A DNA stretch of 22,040 nucleotides, taken from assembly GCA_946479055.1 (NCBI GenBank), contig CAMLEX010000006.1, positions 1 through 22,040 on the forward strand, in the 5' to 3' direction. The position numbers were made by a program, and so were the translations under genes. This DNA is from an uncultured Bacteroidota bacterium (GTDB taxonomy: Bacteria > Bacteroidota > Bacteroidia > Chitinophagales > Chitinophagaceae). Below are positions 9,224 through 16,709 of this stretch, piece by piece (position 1 is the stretch's first letter; the number at the start of each line of letters is the position of its first letter). The notes below the pieces were generated by a model. It was not told the origin of the DNA and ran no database searches. It saw nothing but the letters and a program-made list of their open reading frames with translations.

Positions 9224-10339
9224 TCAGTCGCAGCCATTTGTCTGAATAACAACCTGCCCATCTATTATTTCATACCTGGCTCCTATGGCCTTGCATATAA
9301 GTTCAAACTTCCTGTAAAAAGTTTCATTTCTAAGATCAGCTGTGACGGTACATTTTTCCAGTAATTCATTGTCGTAAACAATGTTGACACCGTAAATTTT
9401 GCTAAGCTGAGCAAACACTTTTTCAAGAGAAACATCTTCATACAACATATTTTTCTCGTACTCATCAGTAGGAAATATCCCCACAGGGTTCACAAGCAAT
9501 CCTTTTTGGAATTTTTGTTTTGATTTTTCGTATACAAGTTCCTGGTTTGGTGTCAGAATAATACCCCCAAGCTGGTTAGGTGTACTGGTTTCTTTAGCAT
9601 TGATAGAGGTTTGGGAATATACACTAACCTTCCCTGTTCTGACTGTTACCTGTATAACGGTATCTTTTTCAAAAGATCGAATGATAAAACTGGTTCCTAA
9701 TACTTTGGTTACAATTTCATTGGCAAAAACACGGAATGGGCGACTGGCATTTTTTGTCACTGTAAAAAAAGCTTCTCCTGATAAATAAACATCTCTTGTA
9801 TCAAGACTATCAAAATTATTAGCATATGCAATGCGGCTATTGGGCTCTAATTCAACAGTGCTTTCATCAGGCAATTTTAAAGTAATCGCCTTGTCAGAAG
9901 TATTTATGTTTTCAATAAGGTGTTTGGAAGGGGTTATTGCAGCGTAAGCGAATTTTTGTGTTCCTTCATCTTGTTTTACAAGCAAATAAATCGTTGTGCT
10001 TGCTATTGCAAATAGCAAGGTAGCTGCAGCATACCACCATTTTTTAGAAATAGTAACGATCCTGGCTTTTTGTTTGGGCTCCTGCCTATGGCTACCCCTG
10101 ATTGTCTGCATCAATCTGTCTATTTCATGCTGCTTTTCAACATCACTAATGACTCTCTGTTCTGTTCCTATAGACTCCAATATCCGCCGGGCTTCCGCTA
10201 CCACCATGTATTTACCCGGATGTTGATTCAGCCAGTTATCCCAAAAATCATTATCCGCCTTATTTTTCTCATTTACCCACCGGATAAAATCCTCATCCAT
10301 AACAAAATCTGAAATATCAAACAACCTGAAATCTTTCAT
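9224..10339 (-). CDS. FecR family anti-sigma factor
   Basis: A 371-aa inner-membrane regulator. Residues 1-100 are cytoplasmic and would bind the ECF factor. A single membrane helix lies at about 102-121 (WYAAATLLFAIASTTIYLL). The periplasmic FecR domain follows at about 150-255 (LKLPDESTVELEPNSRIAYA, then YLSGEAFFTVTK and VLGTSFIIRS). A DUF4974-type domain closes the protein at about 300-371 (YEDVSLEKVFAQLSKIYGVN). In this class the periplasmic part senses the STN domain of the partner TonB transporter and controls sigma release. It lies 137 bases after the sigma gene and 156 bases before susC, the canonical order. An ECF-dependent promoter is expected in the 9068-9223 spacer, but I recognise no consensus there. 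Confidence 0.94.
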   Translation of the reverse strand: MKDFRLFDISDFVMDEDFIRWVNEKNKADNDFWDNWLNQHPGKYMVVAEARRILESIGTEQRVISDVEKQHEIDRLMQTIRGSHRQEPKQKARIVTISKKWWYAAATLLFAIASTTIYLLVKQDEGTQKFAYAAITPSKHLIENINTSDKAITLKLPDESTVELEPNSRIAYANNFDSLDTRDVYLSGEAFFTVTKNASRPFRVFANEIVTKVLGTSFIIRSFEKDTVIQVTVRTGKVSVYSQTSINAKETSTPNQLGGIILTPNQELVYEKSKQKFQKGLLVNPVGIFPTDEYEKNMLYEDVSLEKVFAQLSKIYGVNIVYDNELLEKCTVTADLRNETFYRKFELICKAIGARYEIIDGQVVIQTNGCD

Positions 10340-10413
10340 ACTCCCTTTTATATATAAATATTATAGGTAAGTTCCCGGTATCCGGATATTCTACTGGTTT
10401 TTATAGAACTTTT

Positions 10414-10444
10414 TTTTAAAAATAATTATTAAGCCTGAACAGGC
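10414..10444 (-). terminator. Weak hairpin plus AT tract between sigma and FecR genes
   Basis: On the minus strand a GCCT-GTTC-AGGC hairpin (10433-10444) is followed by an AT-rich run with five T residues, about 30 bases after the sigma stop. The stem is only 4 bp, too weak for an efficient terminator. At most it could attenuate transcription so that FecR is made at a different level from the sigma factor. Confidence 0.25.
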
Positions 10445-10476
10445 CTTTGCTGAGGGAGATAGACTAATTCGAGGAT

Positions 10477-11052
10477 TCAATGTGTTACAAACTCTGCATG
10501 CCAAATGCTTCTTAGCTTGTGTATAGCTTCGTGAAGTAAGTTATAAACCGACTGCCTGCTGATGTTCATCAACTCGGCAATCTGGCCATGATCTAAATAT
10601 TGATAATATTTCAAATAGATGATTTCGATTTGTCTTTTAGAAAGAAGGGACAATGCCTTTCTTACTTTCTCAGCTTTTTCCTCAGAAATCTGCTTTTCGA
10701 TAATAACCCGTTCGATAGAAAACTCATGAAAAAAATCATAGTCTTCCTGCAAATATCCCGATGTTACTTTGCGGATACTTTTATCTAACGACTTAAGTAC
10801 CTTGTTTTTGATGGCACGTAGAAAATAGTATTTGGGGGATAATATAGCGCCAACTGTTTCCCTTCGCTGCCAAAGGCTAATAAAAACCTCCTGTATGCAA
10901 TCTTTGATCAATCCATCATCTTTGGTAAACCTTGCAGCATAATTATAAAGATCATCATAATACATCTTCATGAGCAAGGCTAGCGCCTCCTCATCGTTTT
11001 GTTGCAAGCGTTGCAGCAAATCTCTCTCAACCTTTAAACAATATTCTTTCAT
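10477..11052 (-). CDS. ECF RNA polymerase sigma factor (FecI-like, Bacteroidota type)
   Basis: A 191-aa sigma-70 family protein with only regions 2 and 4. Region 2 covers about 25-95: DDLYNYAARFTKDDGLIKDCIQEVFISLW, with the ECF-typical D-C-I-Q-E-V-F core. Region 4 is at about 130-182, where LSLLSKRQIEIIYLKYYQ precedes the helix-turn-helix QIAELMNISRQSVYNLL. It would direct polymerase to the susC promoter when the FecR partner signals. The gene starts 277 bases after the GH5 stop, so it probably has its own promoter, and the FecR gene follows. A short hairpin lies in the spacer to FecR. Confidence 0.95.
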   Translation of the reverse strand: MKEYCLKVERDLLQRLQQNDEEALALLMKMYYDDLYNYAARFTKDDGLIKDCIQEVFISLWQRRETVGAILSPKYYFLRAIKNKVLKSLDKSIRKVTSGYLQEDYDFFHEFSIERVIIEKQISEEKAEKVRKALSLLSKRQIEIIYLKYYQYLDHGQIAELMNISRQSVYNLLHEAIHKLRSIWHAEFVTH

Positions 11053-11329
11053 CAGCAGCTACTAAATCAGGGAATCAGAATTGAATTTTAAGTTATTCTA
11101 TCCCATTTTGGTATTTATAAATATATGATTAAATCAATTCCAATTTTATTTTTTATCCACAGGCTCATAAAATAAATATTCAACTTAGTTCTGAAACTTC
11201 CCGGATTTTCTTTTATCATTCGTTTCATTCCAGCCACGTTTCCGATTTATAATTCAAAATACAAGCCAGGCAAGATGTCAATCCCTTTAACCAACTTATG
11301 CTAACTGTAAAACTTTTCAACATAGTACT
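11053..11329. other. Spacer between GH5 and sigma genes, likely sigma promoter region
   Basis: 277 AT-rich bases contain no open frame with coding character and no strong hairpin. Its position upstream of the ECF sigma gene makes it the natural place for that gene's promoter. The best match on the minus strand is a TTGACAT box (11275-11281) 16 bases ahead of TATTTTG (11255-11261). The latter is one base short of the Bacteroidota -7 consensus TAnnTTTG. I treat this only as a candidate. Confidence 0.3.
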
Positions 11330-12331
11330 TTATTCCGTTGATGTTACAGCTTTCTGCAATACCTTCTTAAAATACTTCCCCTGCCTTGTTGGAGAAAATT
11401 TCCAATCATCAAACAAAGACGGCGCCCATTGCGGATCGAATACCCATACAATATAAGAAATCCCTTTTTCGGCCGTATATTTTGTAATGGCATCACCATA
11501 GCTTTCATCGCTGATCACTGGTACATGAGCACCCCGATCATTGGGTCCGCAAAAACCAATTTCCGTTAGTATCACTGGATATTTTTCAGCTACAAATCCC
11601 CAATCTCTTGTCCATTGATCTTCCCAGGGCTTATTTCTTTTCATGGGATAAGGATGACTTACATAACCAATCCCTTCTTTGTTAATTGGATTTGATGCAA
11701 CTTCAGTAAGATCATACGCCCAGTTGAAACCAGCTACAAGAGGAATAGCCTGGCAATCATAAGCCCTGATGATGGTGATCATTTCTTCGCAAAGTTCTTT
11801 CCATTGCGTCCACGTACATGATCCTAACTGACCGTCATAAACGGTTGGTTCATTAAAGAGTTCAAAGAAAGCAACCGTGGGTTCATTTTTATAATGCTGT
11901 GCCATGGTGCGCCAGAATTCAAATGTTTCTTTTTGCGTGGTTTCATATATAGGCGCCTGGTACATTTGAGAACGAAGATTACCAATACTATGCCAGTCAA
12001 TAATAACATAGAAACCGAGTTCTTTCGCCAATGCCACTCCTTTATCAAGAATTTTTAAATACTCTTGCTGTCCCCGTCTTCTCCAGGCAGGTGGATGCAC
12101 AGGAAAGCGGACAATATTGGCTCCCCAATTTTTTATTTCAGCAAAATATTCTTTGTTCCAATGACCATCTGTAGTGAGTTTATCGGGATCACTGCTGTTG
12201 AGACCGCGAAATACCAATGTATCACCCTTTTCATTTACAAATTTATTTCCTTTTACTTTTATTCGTTGTGACTGGGTAATACCAATTGTACCAAGAGATA
12301 AAAAAAGAAAGAATAAAAAAAACTGCTTCAT
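11330..12331 (-). CDS. GH5 family endo-glycanase (cellulase/mannanase type)
   Basis: A 333-aa secreted enzyme with a Sec signal peptide (residues 1 to about 19) and a single catalytic barrel. Clan GH-A / GH5 landmarks are present: VRFPVHP around Arg75, DWHS with His114, FELFNEP with Asn160 and the acid/base Glu161, SHPY with His226, and the nucleophile Glu257 in ILTEIGF. Trp294 (VWVFDP) corresponds to the usual end-of-barrel aromatic. All expected catalytic residues are present, and the length is normal for a one-domain GH5. The family cleaves internal beta-1,4-glucan or beta-1,4-mannan linkages; the subfamily cannot be fixed by eye. It is separated from the upstream propeller gene by a foldback repeat and followed by the sigma/FecR/SusCD cluster, so it is likely part of the same utilisation locus. 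Confidence 0.92.
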   Translation of the reverse strand: MKQFFLFFLFLSLGTIGITQSQRIKVKGNKFVNEKGDTLVFRGLNSSDPDKLTTDGHWNKEYFAEIKNWGANIVRFPVHPPAWRRRGQQEYLKILDKGVALAKELGFYVIIDWHSIGNLRSQMYQAPIYETTQKETFEFWRTMAQHYKNEPTVAFFELFNEPTVYDGQLGSCTWTQWKELCEEMITIIRAYDCQAIPLVAGFNWAYDLTEVASNPINKEGIGYVSHPYPMKRNKPWEDQWTRDWGFVAEKYPVILTEIGFCGPNDRGAHVPVISDESYGDAITKYTAEKGISYIVWVFDPQWAPSLFDDWKFSPTRQGKYFKKVLQKAVTSTE

Positions 12332-12402
12332 TACATCCCTTATTTATTGTTTGTGAAGTTCATGATTCTGATAACTGCTGCAGGATGATTAATTTAAAAC
12401 AT

Positions 12403-12554
12403 GAGGCCGTATCAAAAGTAAGTTTTTGGTAACACAAAGTACACAACGGATTACACGACGAACACAAAGGGTTGACACTAAAAAAATAATTCCCTTGTGT
12501 TCTTTGTGCCTGCTTCGTGCTCTTTGTGTTATATAGCCCTTTTGGGACAGCCTC
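12403..12554. mobile_element. 152-bp MITE-like foldback element
   Basis: The ends are imperfect 16-bp terminal inverted repeats (12403-12418 and 12539-12554; 13 of 16 match, both beginning GAGGC when read inward). Inside is a second long imperfect inverted repeat (about 12431-12471 with 12492-12530), built from units such as AACACAAAG and its complement CTTTGTGTT, around an AT-rich centre. The element has no coding capacity and would fold into one long hairpin. It ends 4 bases after the last base of the propeller gene's stop codon and could act as its terminator. I see no obvious target-site duplication. The TIR resembles ends seen on some Bacteroidota insertion sequences, but the parent is not identified. 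Confidence 0.65.
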
Positions 12555-12558
12555 TTCC

Positions 12559-14091
12559 TCACTTATTTATCGGTCCGCTATTACTTACAAATGCGATGCG
12601 CTTACTATCAGGGCTCCAGGATGGAACATTGATTGTTCCTTGTCCACCATACAAATAAGCAACCACTTTTGGTGCGCCGCCGCTGACCGGCATTAAACGC
12701 ACCATTACTCTTTTATAAAACGGGTGATCATCCGAAGCTACAGTGGGATGAAAAGAAAGGATCACCATCCATTTACCATCGGGTGAAATATGCGGGAACC
12801 AATTGTTGTATTCATCAAAAGTGATTTGCTCCTTTCCGCTGCCATCAGGTTTCATGCGCCAGATCTGCATAGTACCTGTTTTATTGTCATTATAATAAAT
12901 GTATTTACCATCAGGCGAATACTCTGGCCCATCTGCCAAACCTGTTTTATTAAATGTTACCTGAACCTCGGCTCCGCCATTTATATTCTTTTTATAAATA
13001 TTATAAGCAGATCCTTTACTTAGCCGTTGGGCTGTATAAACTACTTCTTTGCCATTGGGGTTCCAACCGTGCAAATAAGATGGAGTGCTGTCAGTGACGA
13101 TCTTTGGCTCTCCCCCGACCAATGGCAATGTATAAATAGTAGAACCGCCGCCTGGCAAACCATCGCGATGATGACTGATAGCCAGCATTTTTCCATCAAA
13201 AGAAATTACATGGTCATTATTATTTCTGTTGGCAAATCCGGTGCTTATTTTTTGCGGCATACCGCCGTCAATAGGAATGGTATAAATAAAACCATCCTGG
13301 TTATACAATATTCTTTTTCCATCGGGCATCCAGTTAGGTGCTTCAATCCTGCCCCGGTCCTCATGAATAATTTTACGGTTGCCATCAAACACATTCGTGA
13401 TCTCCAACCGGCTTGATAAAATTCCATCGCTATATCCATTATGCGTATCAGGTACTGTTTTTTCTATTCTTACATTCCATGCTATCCCTTCTTCCTGCAC
13501 ATCCGGATTATGACTGCACACGAACAAACCAGCCAGGGCTTCATCGGACATATCAATCATATCTGTTCTGCCAATTTCCTGTAAAGGTTCACCCTGGTTG
13601 GCAACCCGCATTATAAACATCTTACCCAAACGTTCTAATTGTATGATCTCTGCATTTTTTTTAACGGCGAATATTTCATCCTCCGGGTCACGCATGTAGG
13701 CACCCCGCAGCCGCCTCCATTGCAGCACTGTCAATCCATCTCCATGAACAGTAGCACTCATATGCGCCGCATCCTCCTGTTCAGATGCACGAACCATCCA
13801 GCCAATTTTACGATGAAGATCTTTACCAATACCCAACAATTTTACATTGGCGGTTACAATAAAATTACCTTTGACCTTATTATAAGCATAGTGAAACTCA
13901 TCGCGGTTGAACCAGATATTGTAACCCCCTCCTTTAATGTTATAAGATTGCATATCCTTATCATACGATACAGCTCCTTTTACTTTGGGATTGCCAACGT
14001 CTGTGTGATTTTGAAAAATGCCGATCGGATTTGTTTGTGCCATAATACAACCACCTGATAAAATTATCAGGGAAAACATTAGCCATTTCAT
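12559..14091 (-). CDS. Periplasmic beta-sandwich plus TolB-like (PD40) propeller protein
   Basis: A 510-aa secreted protein; the signal peptide ends around C-I-M-A/Q (residues 18/19). The Cys at 15 sits in S-G-G-C, a poor lipobox. Residues about 22-215 look like a DUF1349/concanavalin-like beta-sandwich (YNIWFNRDEFHYAYNKVKGNF, then KIGWMVRAS and the GLFVCSHN end). From about 240 there are six PD40/WD40-like blades, with motifs such as NWMPDGKRILY, YSPDGKYIYY, ISPDGKWMVI and WSPDSKRIAFVS. No catalytic motif is visible. The fold pair suggests glycan or protein binding, but the function is not known. It lies about 90 bases after the GMC dehydrogenase gene and may be in the same operon. The C-terminus ends shortly after the sixth blade motif, immediately before the foldback element. 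Confidence 0.85.
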   Translation of the reverse strand: MKWLMFSLIILSGGCIMAQTNPIGIFQNHTDVGNPKVKGAVSYDKDMQSYNIKGGGYNIWFNRDEFHYAYNKVKGNFIVTANVKLLGIGKDLHRKIGWMVRASEQEDAAHMSATVHGDGLTVLQWRRLRGAYMRDPEDEIFAVKKNAEIIQLERLGKMFIMRVANQGEPLQEIGRTDMIDMSDEALAGLFVCSHNPDVQEEGIAWNVRIEKTVPDTHNGYSDGILSSRLEITNVFDGNRKIIHEDRGRIEAPNWMPDGKRILYNQDGFIYTIPIDGGMPQKISTGFANRNNNDHVISFDGKMLAISHHRDGLPGGGSTIYTLPLVGGEPKIVTDSTPSYLHGWNPNGKEVVYTAQRLSKGSAYNIYKKNINGGAEVQVTFNKTGLADGPEYSPDGKYIYYNDNKTGTMQIWRMKPDGSGKEQITFDEYNNWFPHISPDGKWMVILSFHPTVASDDHPFYKRVMVRLMPVSGGAPKVVAYLYGGQGTINVPSWSPDSKRIAFVSNSGPINK

Positions 14092-14182
14092 ACAGTTGTT
14101 TTAATAATGAATATATTGACTATTCAAGCCAAAGGAGAATAAAAAATATTTTCTTTTTGAACTTAACAGGTTCCCGGAATAT

Positions 14183-15889
14183 TTATAATTCATTTTTCTT
14201 CAACAACTCCACCGCACGATTAGCCGCTCTTGCTGCTAAAGCCATGTAAGTAAGTGATGGATTTTGCGTAGACGTAGATACCATACAGGCGCCATCCGTT
14301 ACAAATACATTCGGACAGGCATATAATTGATTCCATTCATTGAGTAAAGATGTTTTCTTGTCTTTACCCATCCGTACACCGCCCATTTCATGAATATCAA
14401 GTCCGGGAGCTTGTTTACTATCCGTAGCTTTAATATCTGTAAAGCCGGCTTTCTCATACATCTCTGTATACTGCTCCATAAAATCCTTGATCATTTTTTC
14501 ATCGTTATCATCATAGGCAACTGAAAAATTTATCAAGGGTATCCCCCATTCATCTTTTTTATCCTTGTCCAGGATCACATAATTAGTTTCTTTCGGAATA
14601 GTTTCTCCCATACATTGCGAACCAACATTCCACGGACCTATAGGCGCTGATGTATCCATCAGTTTATTTTTCAGTTCTTCGCCAAACAATCCTTCTCCAT
14701 TGCCGCCACCGTTATTTCGGTTGGCATTAAATGTAGTAGCATATCCACGCAGGAAATCCGTTTCCTGTTTCCGCACATTCCTGAACCTGGGAATATATGC
14801 TCCGGTAGGGCGACCACCTTCTGTTTTAGAATCCAGCATTCCTTCATACTTTGCTGTAATTCTAGCACGGTAATTATGAAAAGCGAAATATTTTCCGAGC
14901 AATCCATTATCATTTGCCAGGCCATTCGGAAAACGTTTTGATATGGAATTCAGTAAGATCAAATTTGTATTAACAGCACCTGCATTAACAAAAATTACTG
15001 GTGCAAAATATTCCGTTGCTTGTTTCGTATTGGCATCAATGATGCGTACTCCCGTTGCTTTTCCTTTCGCCGCATCATAAATAATAGAATGAACTACTGC
15101 ATGTGTTCGCATGGTTAAGTTGCCTGTTTTCTGCGCCCAGGGAATAGTAGTAGAGTTCGCATTAAAATATCCGCCGAACGGACAACCCCGCTGGCATAAA
15201 TTTCTCGCCTGGCATTGAGCCCTCCCCTGTTCAAGATGTATAGGTTCGGGTTTTGTTATATGTGCACAACGGGCATATATAACATGTCGGTCATTATAAT
15301 TTTTTGAAATAATATCTTTAAAATGATTCTCAACACAAGTGAGCTCCCAGGGCGGTAAAAATTCTCCATCGGGTAATGTATCCAAGCCATCTTTATTACC
15401 GCTAATCCCAGCGAATTTTTCTACATAACTATACCAAGGTGCAAGATCTTTATAACGGATAGGCCAGTCCACTGCAAAACCATCACGGACAGGGCCTTCA
15501 AAATCAAAATCACTCCAGCGCTGTGTTTGTCTTGCCCACATGATACTTTTACCACCTACCTGGTAACCACGGATCCAGTCAAAAGGTTTTTCCTGTGAGT
15601 AAGGATGCTCTGTGTCCTTCACAAAAAAATGCATTGCATCTTCTTTAAAAGCATAGCAACGTGTTACTACCGGATTGTCTTTGGCAATTTCATAAGGAAT
15701 CTGTCCACGATGTTTAAATTCCCAGGGCAACATATTGGTAGTTGGATAATCTTTAAGATGCTTTACATCACGACCGCGTTCCAGCAACAAAGTTTTCAAT
15801 CCTTTTTCGCAGAATTCTTTTGCCGCCCAGCCGCCGCTCATACCACTGCCTATCACAATAGCATCAAAAGTATTTTTGTTATCACTCAT
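14183..15889 (-). CDS. GMC-type FAD sugar dehydrogenase, catalytic subunit with C-x5-C-x3-C motif
   Basis: A 568-aa GMC oxidoreductase. The FAD-binding G14-x-G-x-x-G19 (IVIGSGMSGG) is followed by Glu37 for the ribose. The catalytic pair is His500 (HEMGGVRMG) and Asn543 (TQNPSLTYMALAARAA). Cys226, Cys232 and Cys236 give a C-x5-C-x3-C pattern, the same spacing reported for the [3Fe-4S] ligands of bacterial FAD glucose dehydrogenases. There is no signal peptide; in that family the catalytic subunit is exported by hitchhiking on a Tat-signal small subunit, and one is encoded just upstream. It probably oxidises a sugar or glycoside (C1 or C3) in the periplasm and passes electrons to a cytochrome or quinone. 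No cytochrome gene is visible nearby. The substrate is inferred only from the locus. Confidence 0.9.
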   Translation of the reverse strand: MSDNKNTFDAIVIGSGMSGGWAAKEFCEKGLKTLLLERGRDVKHLKDYPTTNMLPWEFKHRGQIPYEIAKDNPVVTRCYAFKEDAMHFFVKDTEHPYSQEKPFDWIRGYQVGGKSIMWARQTQRWSDFDFEGPVRDGFAVDWPIRYKDLAPWYSYVEKFAGISGNKDGLDTLPDGEFLPPWELTCVENHFKDIISKNYNDRHVIYARCAHITKPEPIHLEQGRAQCQARNLCQRGCPFGGYFNANSTTIPWAQKTGNLTMRTHAVVHSIIYDAAKGKATGVRIIDANTKQATEYFAPVIFVNAGAVNTNLILLNSISKRFPNGLANDNGLLGKYFAFHNYRARITAKYEGMLDSKTEGGRPTGAYIPRFRNVRKQETDFLRGYATTFNANRNNGGGNGEGLFGEELKNKLMDTSAPIGPWNVGSQCMGETIPKETNYVILDKDKKDEWGIPLINFSVAYDDNDEKMIKDFMEQYTEMYEKAGFTDIKATDSKQAPGLDIHEMGGVRMGKDKKTSLLNEWNQLYACPNVFVTDGACMVSTSTQNPSLTYMALAARAANRAVELLKKNEL

Positions 15890-15965
15890 AATTTCAAAAT
15901 AATATACTTAACAGCATTTGCTAATTAATTTTTGGATACCAACTTTAGTTTTTATGGCATCGTCT

Positions 15966-15992
15966 GTTGCGACGCTCCTTTCATCGTTCTGT
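15966..15992 (+). repeat. 27-bp dispersed repeat, copy A
   Basis: This segment matches the complement of 18111-18137 at 26 of 27 positions, so the two copies lie in opposite orientation. The core reads GTTGCGACGCTCC. This copy is intergenic. I recall similar short interspersed repeats in Bacteroidota, but cannot confirm the family. Confidence 0.7.
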
Positions 15993-16155
15993 CCGTAATT
16001 CAACAACCCACCCCAGCCGTTCATAATACTAAGTTTCCCTAATTTGCCCTTCCGGAGGAGGGGAAGTTTCCTCAATTCATACCACTACTCTTCGCATAAA
16101 AGAAATTACAAATTCAATCAACATCATTGAAAAGCAAAGCTTTTGAATGAGCAAG

Positions 16156-16170
16156 TCCTCCTTCGGAGGA
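16156..16170 (-). terminator. Hairpin repeat adjoining the small-subunit stop codon
   Basis: A 6-bp stem (16156-16161 with 16165-16170) has a 3-base loop; its edge lies one base past the TAA of the small-subunit gene. Read on the minus strand it is TCCTCC-GAA-GGAGGA. The following bases are not T-rich, so it may stabilise the mRNA 3' end rather than terminate. Confidence 0.4.
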
Positions 16171-16171
16171 T

Positions 16172-16699
16172 TTAGGACGCCTTTACACAACCCTTGAAAC
16201 CAGGACCCGGTACCATTTTATATTTTCTTATTCCTGTCATGTATTCCTTAGACGATGTAAAACTTTGTACGGTATAGCGTTTCACCGTACCATAAAATTT
16301 TAATGCATCTTCTGGTATATCTTTTTTGCTTTCAATATCCGCAAGCAATGCTTGTTTTTGTTCAGGTGTATAGCTGATAAATAGCTGCCCGAATTTATCA
16401 TGGCTCAGTTTATCAAAAGCCTTCAGCCCATCTGTAAATTTTTTCTGATCTTCCGGAGAGCTGCAATCATCGACCATTGTCAGTACAAATTCATGAGCTT
16501 TCAGGTCATTTGCACCAATAAAATTTTTTGTTTTGGGAATAATGGCTTCAGTGAGCTCTGCCAGCATTTTTTCCTGCGAACCAGTAACCGAAATATTATT
16601 TAAAGGAATTGAACTTTTATCGTCCCGCATACAAGAAGGCAATAATCCTGCTCCTGCAGAAATGATCACAACATTACGTATAGCTGTTCGTCTGTTCAT
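16172..16699 (-). CDS. Gluconate 2-dehydrogenase subunit 3 family small subunit (Tat lipoprotein)
   Basis: A 175-aa protein of the Gluconate_2-dh3 type, the small subunit and export partner of GMC dehydrogenases. The N-terminus has a twin arginine (Arg3-Arg4), a hydrophobic stretch and a lipobox L-P-S-C (Cys23), so it should be Tat-exported and lipid-anchored. The helical body includes LAELTEAIIPKT, a Cys in DDCSSPEDQKKF, and a C-terminal VPGPGFKGC segment, all usual for the family. The gene starts 10 bases after the aldo/keto reductase stop; the GMC gene follows after a 282-base repeat-laden spacer. It would carry the folded GMC subunit through the Tat pore and hold it at the membrane. The stop codon lies right next to a hairpin repeat, so the last residues may be repeat-derived. 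Confidence 0.9.
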   Translation of the reverse strand: MNRRTAIRNVVIISAGAGLLPSCMRDDKSSIPLNNISVTGSQEKMLAELTEAIIPKTKNFIGANDLKAHEFVLTMVDDCSSPEDQKKFTDGLKAFDKLSHDKFGQLFISYTPEQKQALLADIESKKDIPEDALKFYGTVKRYTVQSFTSSKEYMTGIRKYKMVPGPGFKGCVKAS

Positions 16700-16709
16700 G
16701 TAGCTTCAA

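Larger units (their letters stand above)
15890..16171. repeat. Repeat-rich spacer between small-subunit and GMC genes
   Basis: 282 bases contain no gene. They hold a 27-bp dispersed repeat (15966-15992) and a 7-bp hairpin (16047-16063). Near that hairpin is an 8-bp direct repeat, AAGTTTCC, at 16031 and 16064. A near-palindrome (16125-16149, 10 of 11 pairs, 3-base loop) and a hairpin adjoining the small-subunit stop (16156-16170) complete the set. It interrupts an otherwise tight AKR/small-subunit/GMC operon, and several small repeat elements appear to have accumulated here. Confidence 0.6.

Noticed and set aside
11255..11281. Candidate promoter upstream of the ECF sigma gene (TTGACAT ... TATTTTG)
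   Set aside because: The -7 element is one base short of TAnnTTTG and the site is about 200 bases from the ATG; kept only as a weak remark in the spacer entry.
12431..12530. CRISPR-like array from repeated CACAAAG units
   Set aside because: The units are degenerate, arranged as an inverted pair rather than direct repeats, and have no uniform spacers.
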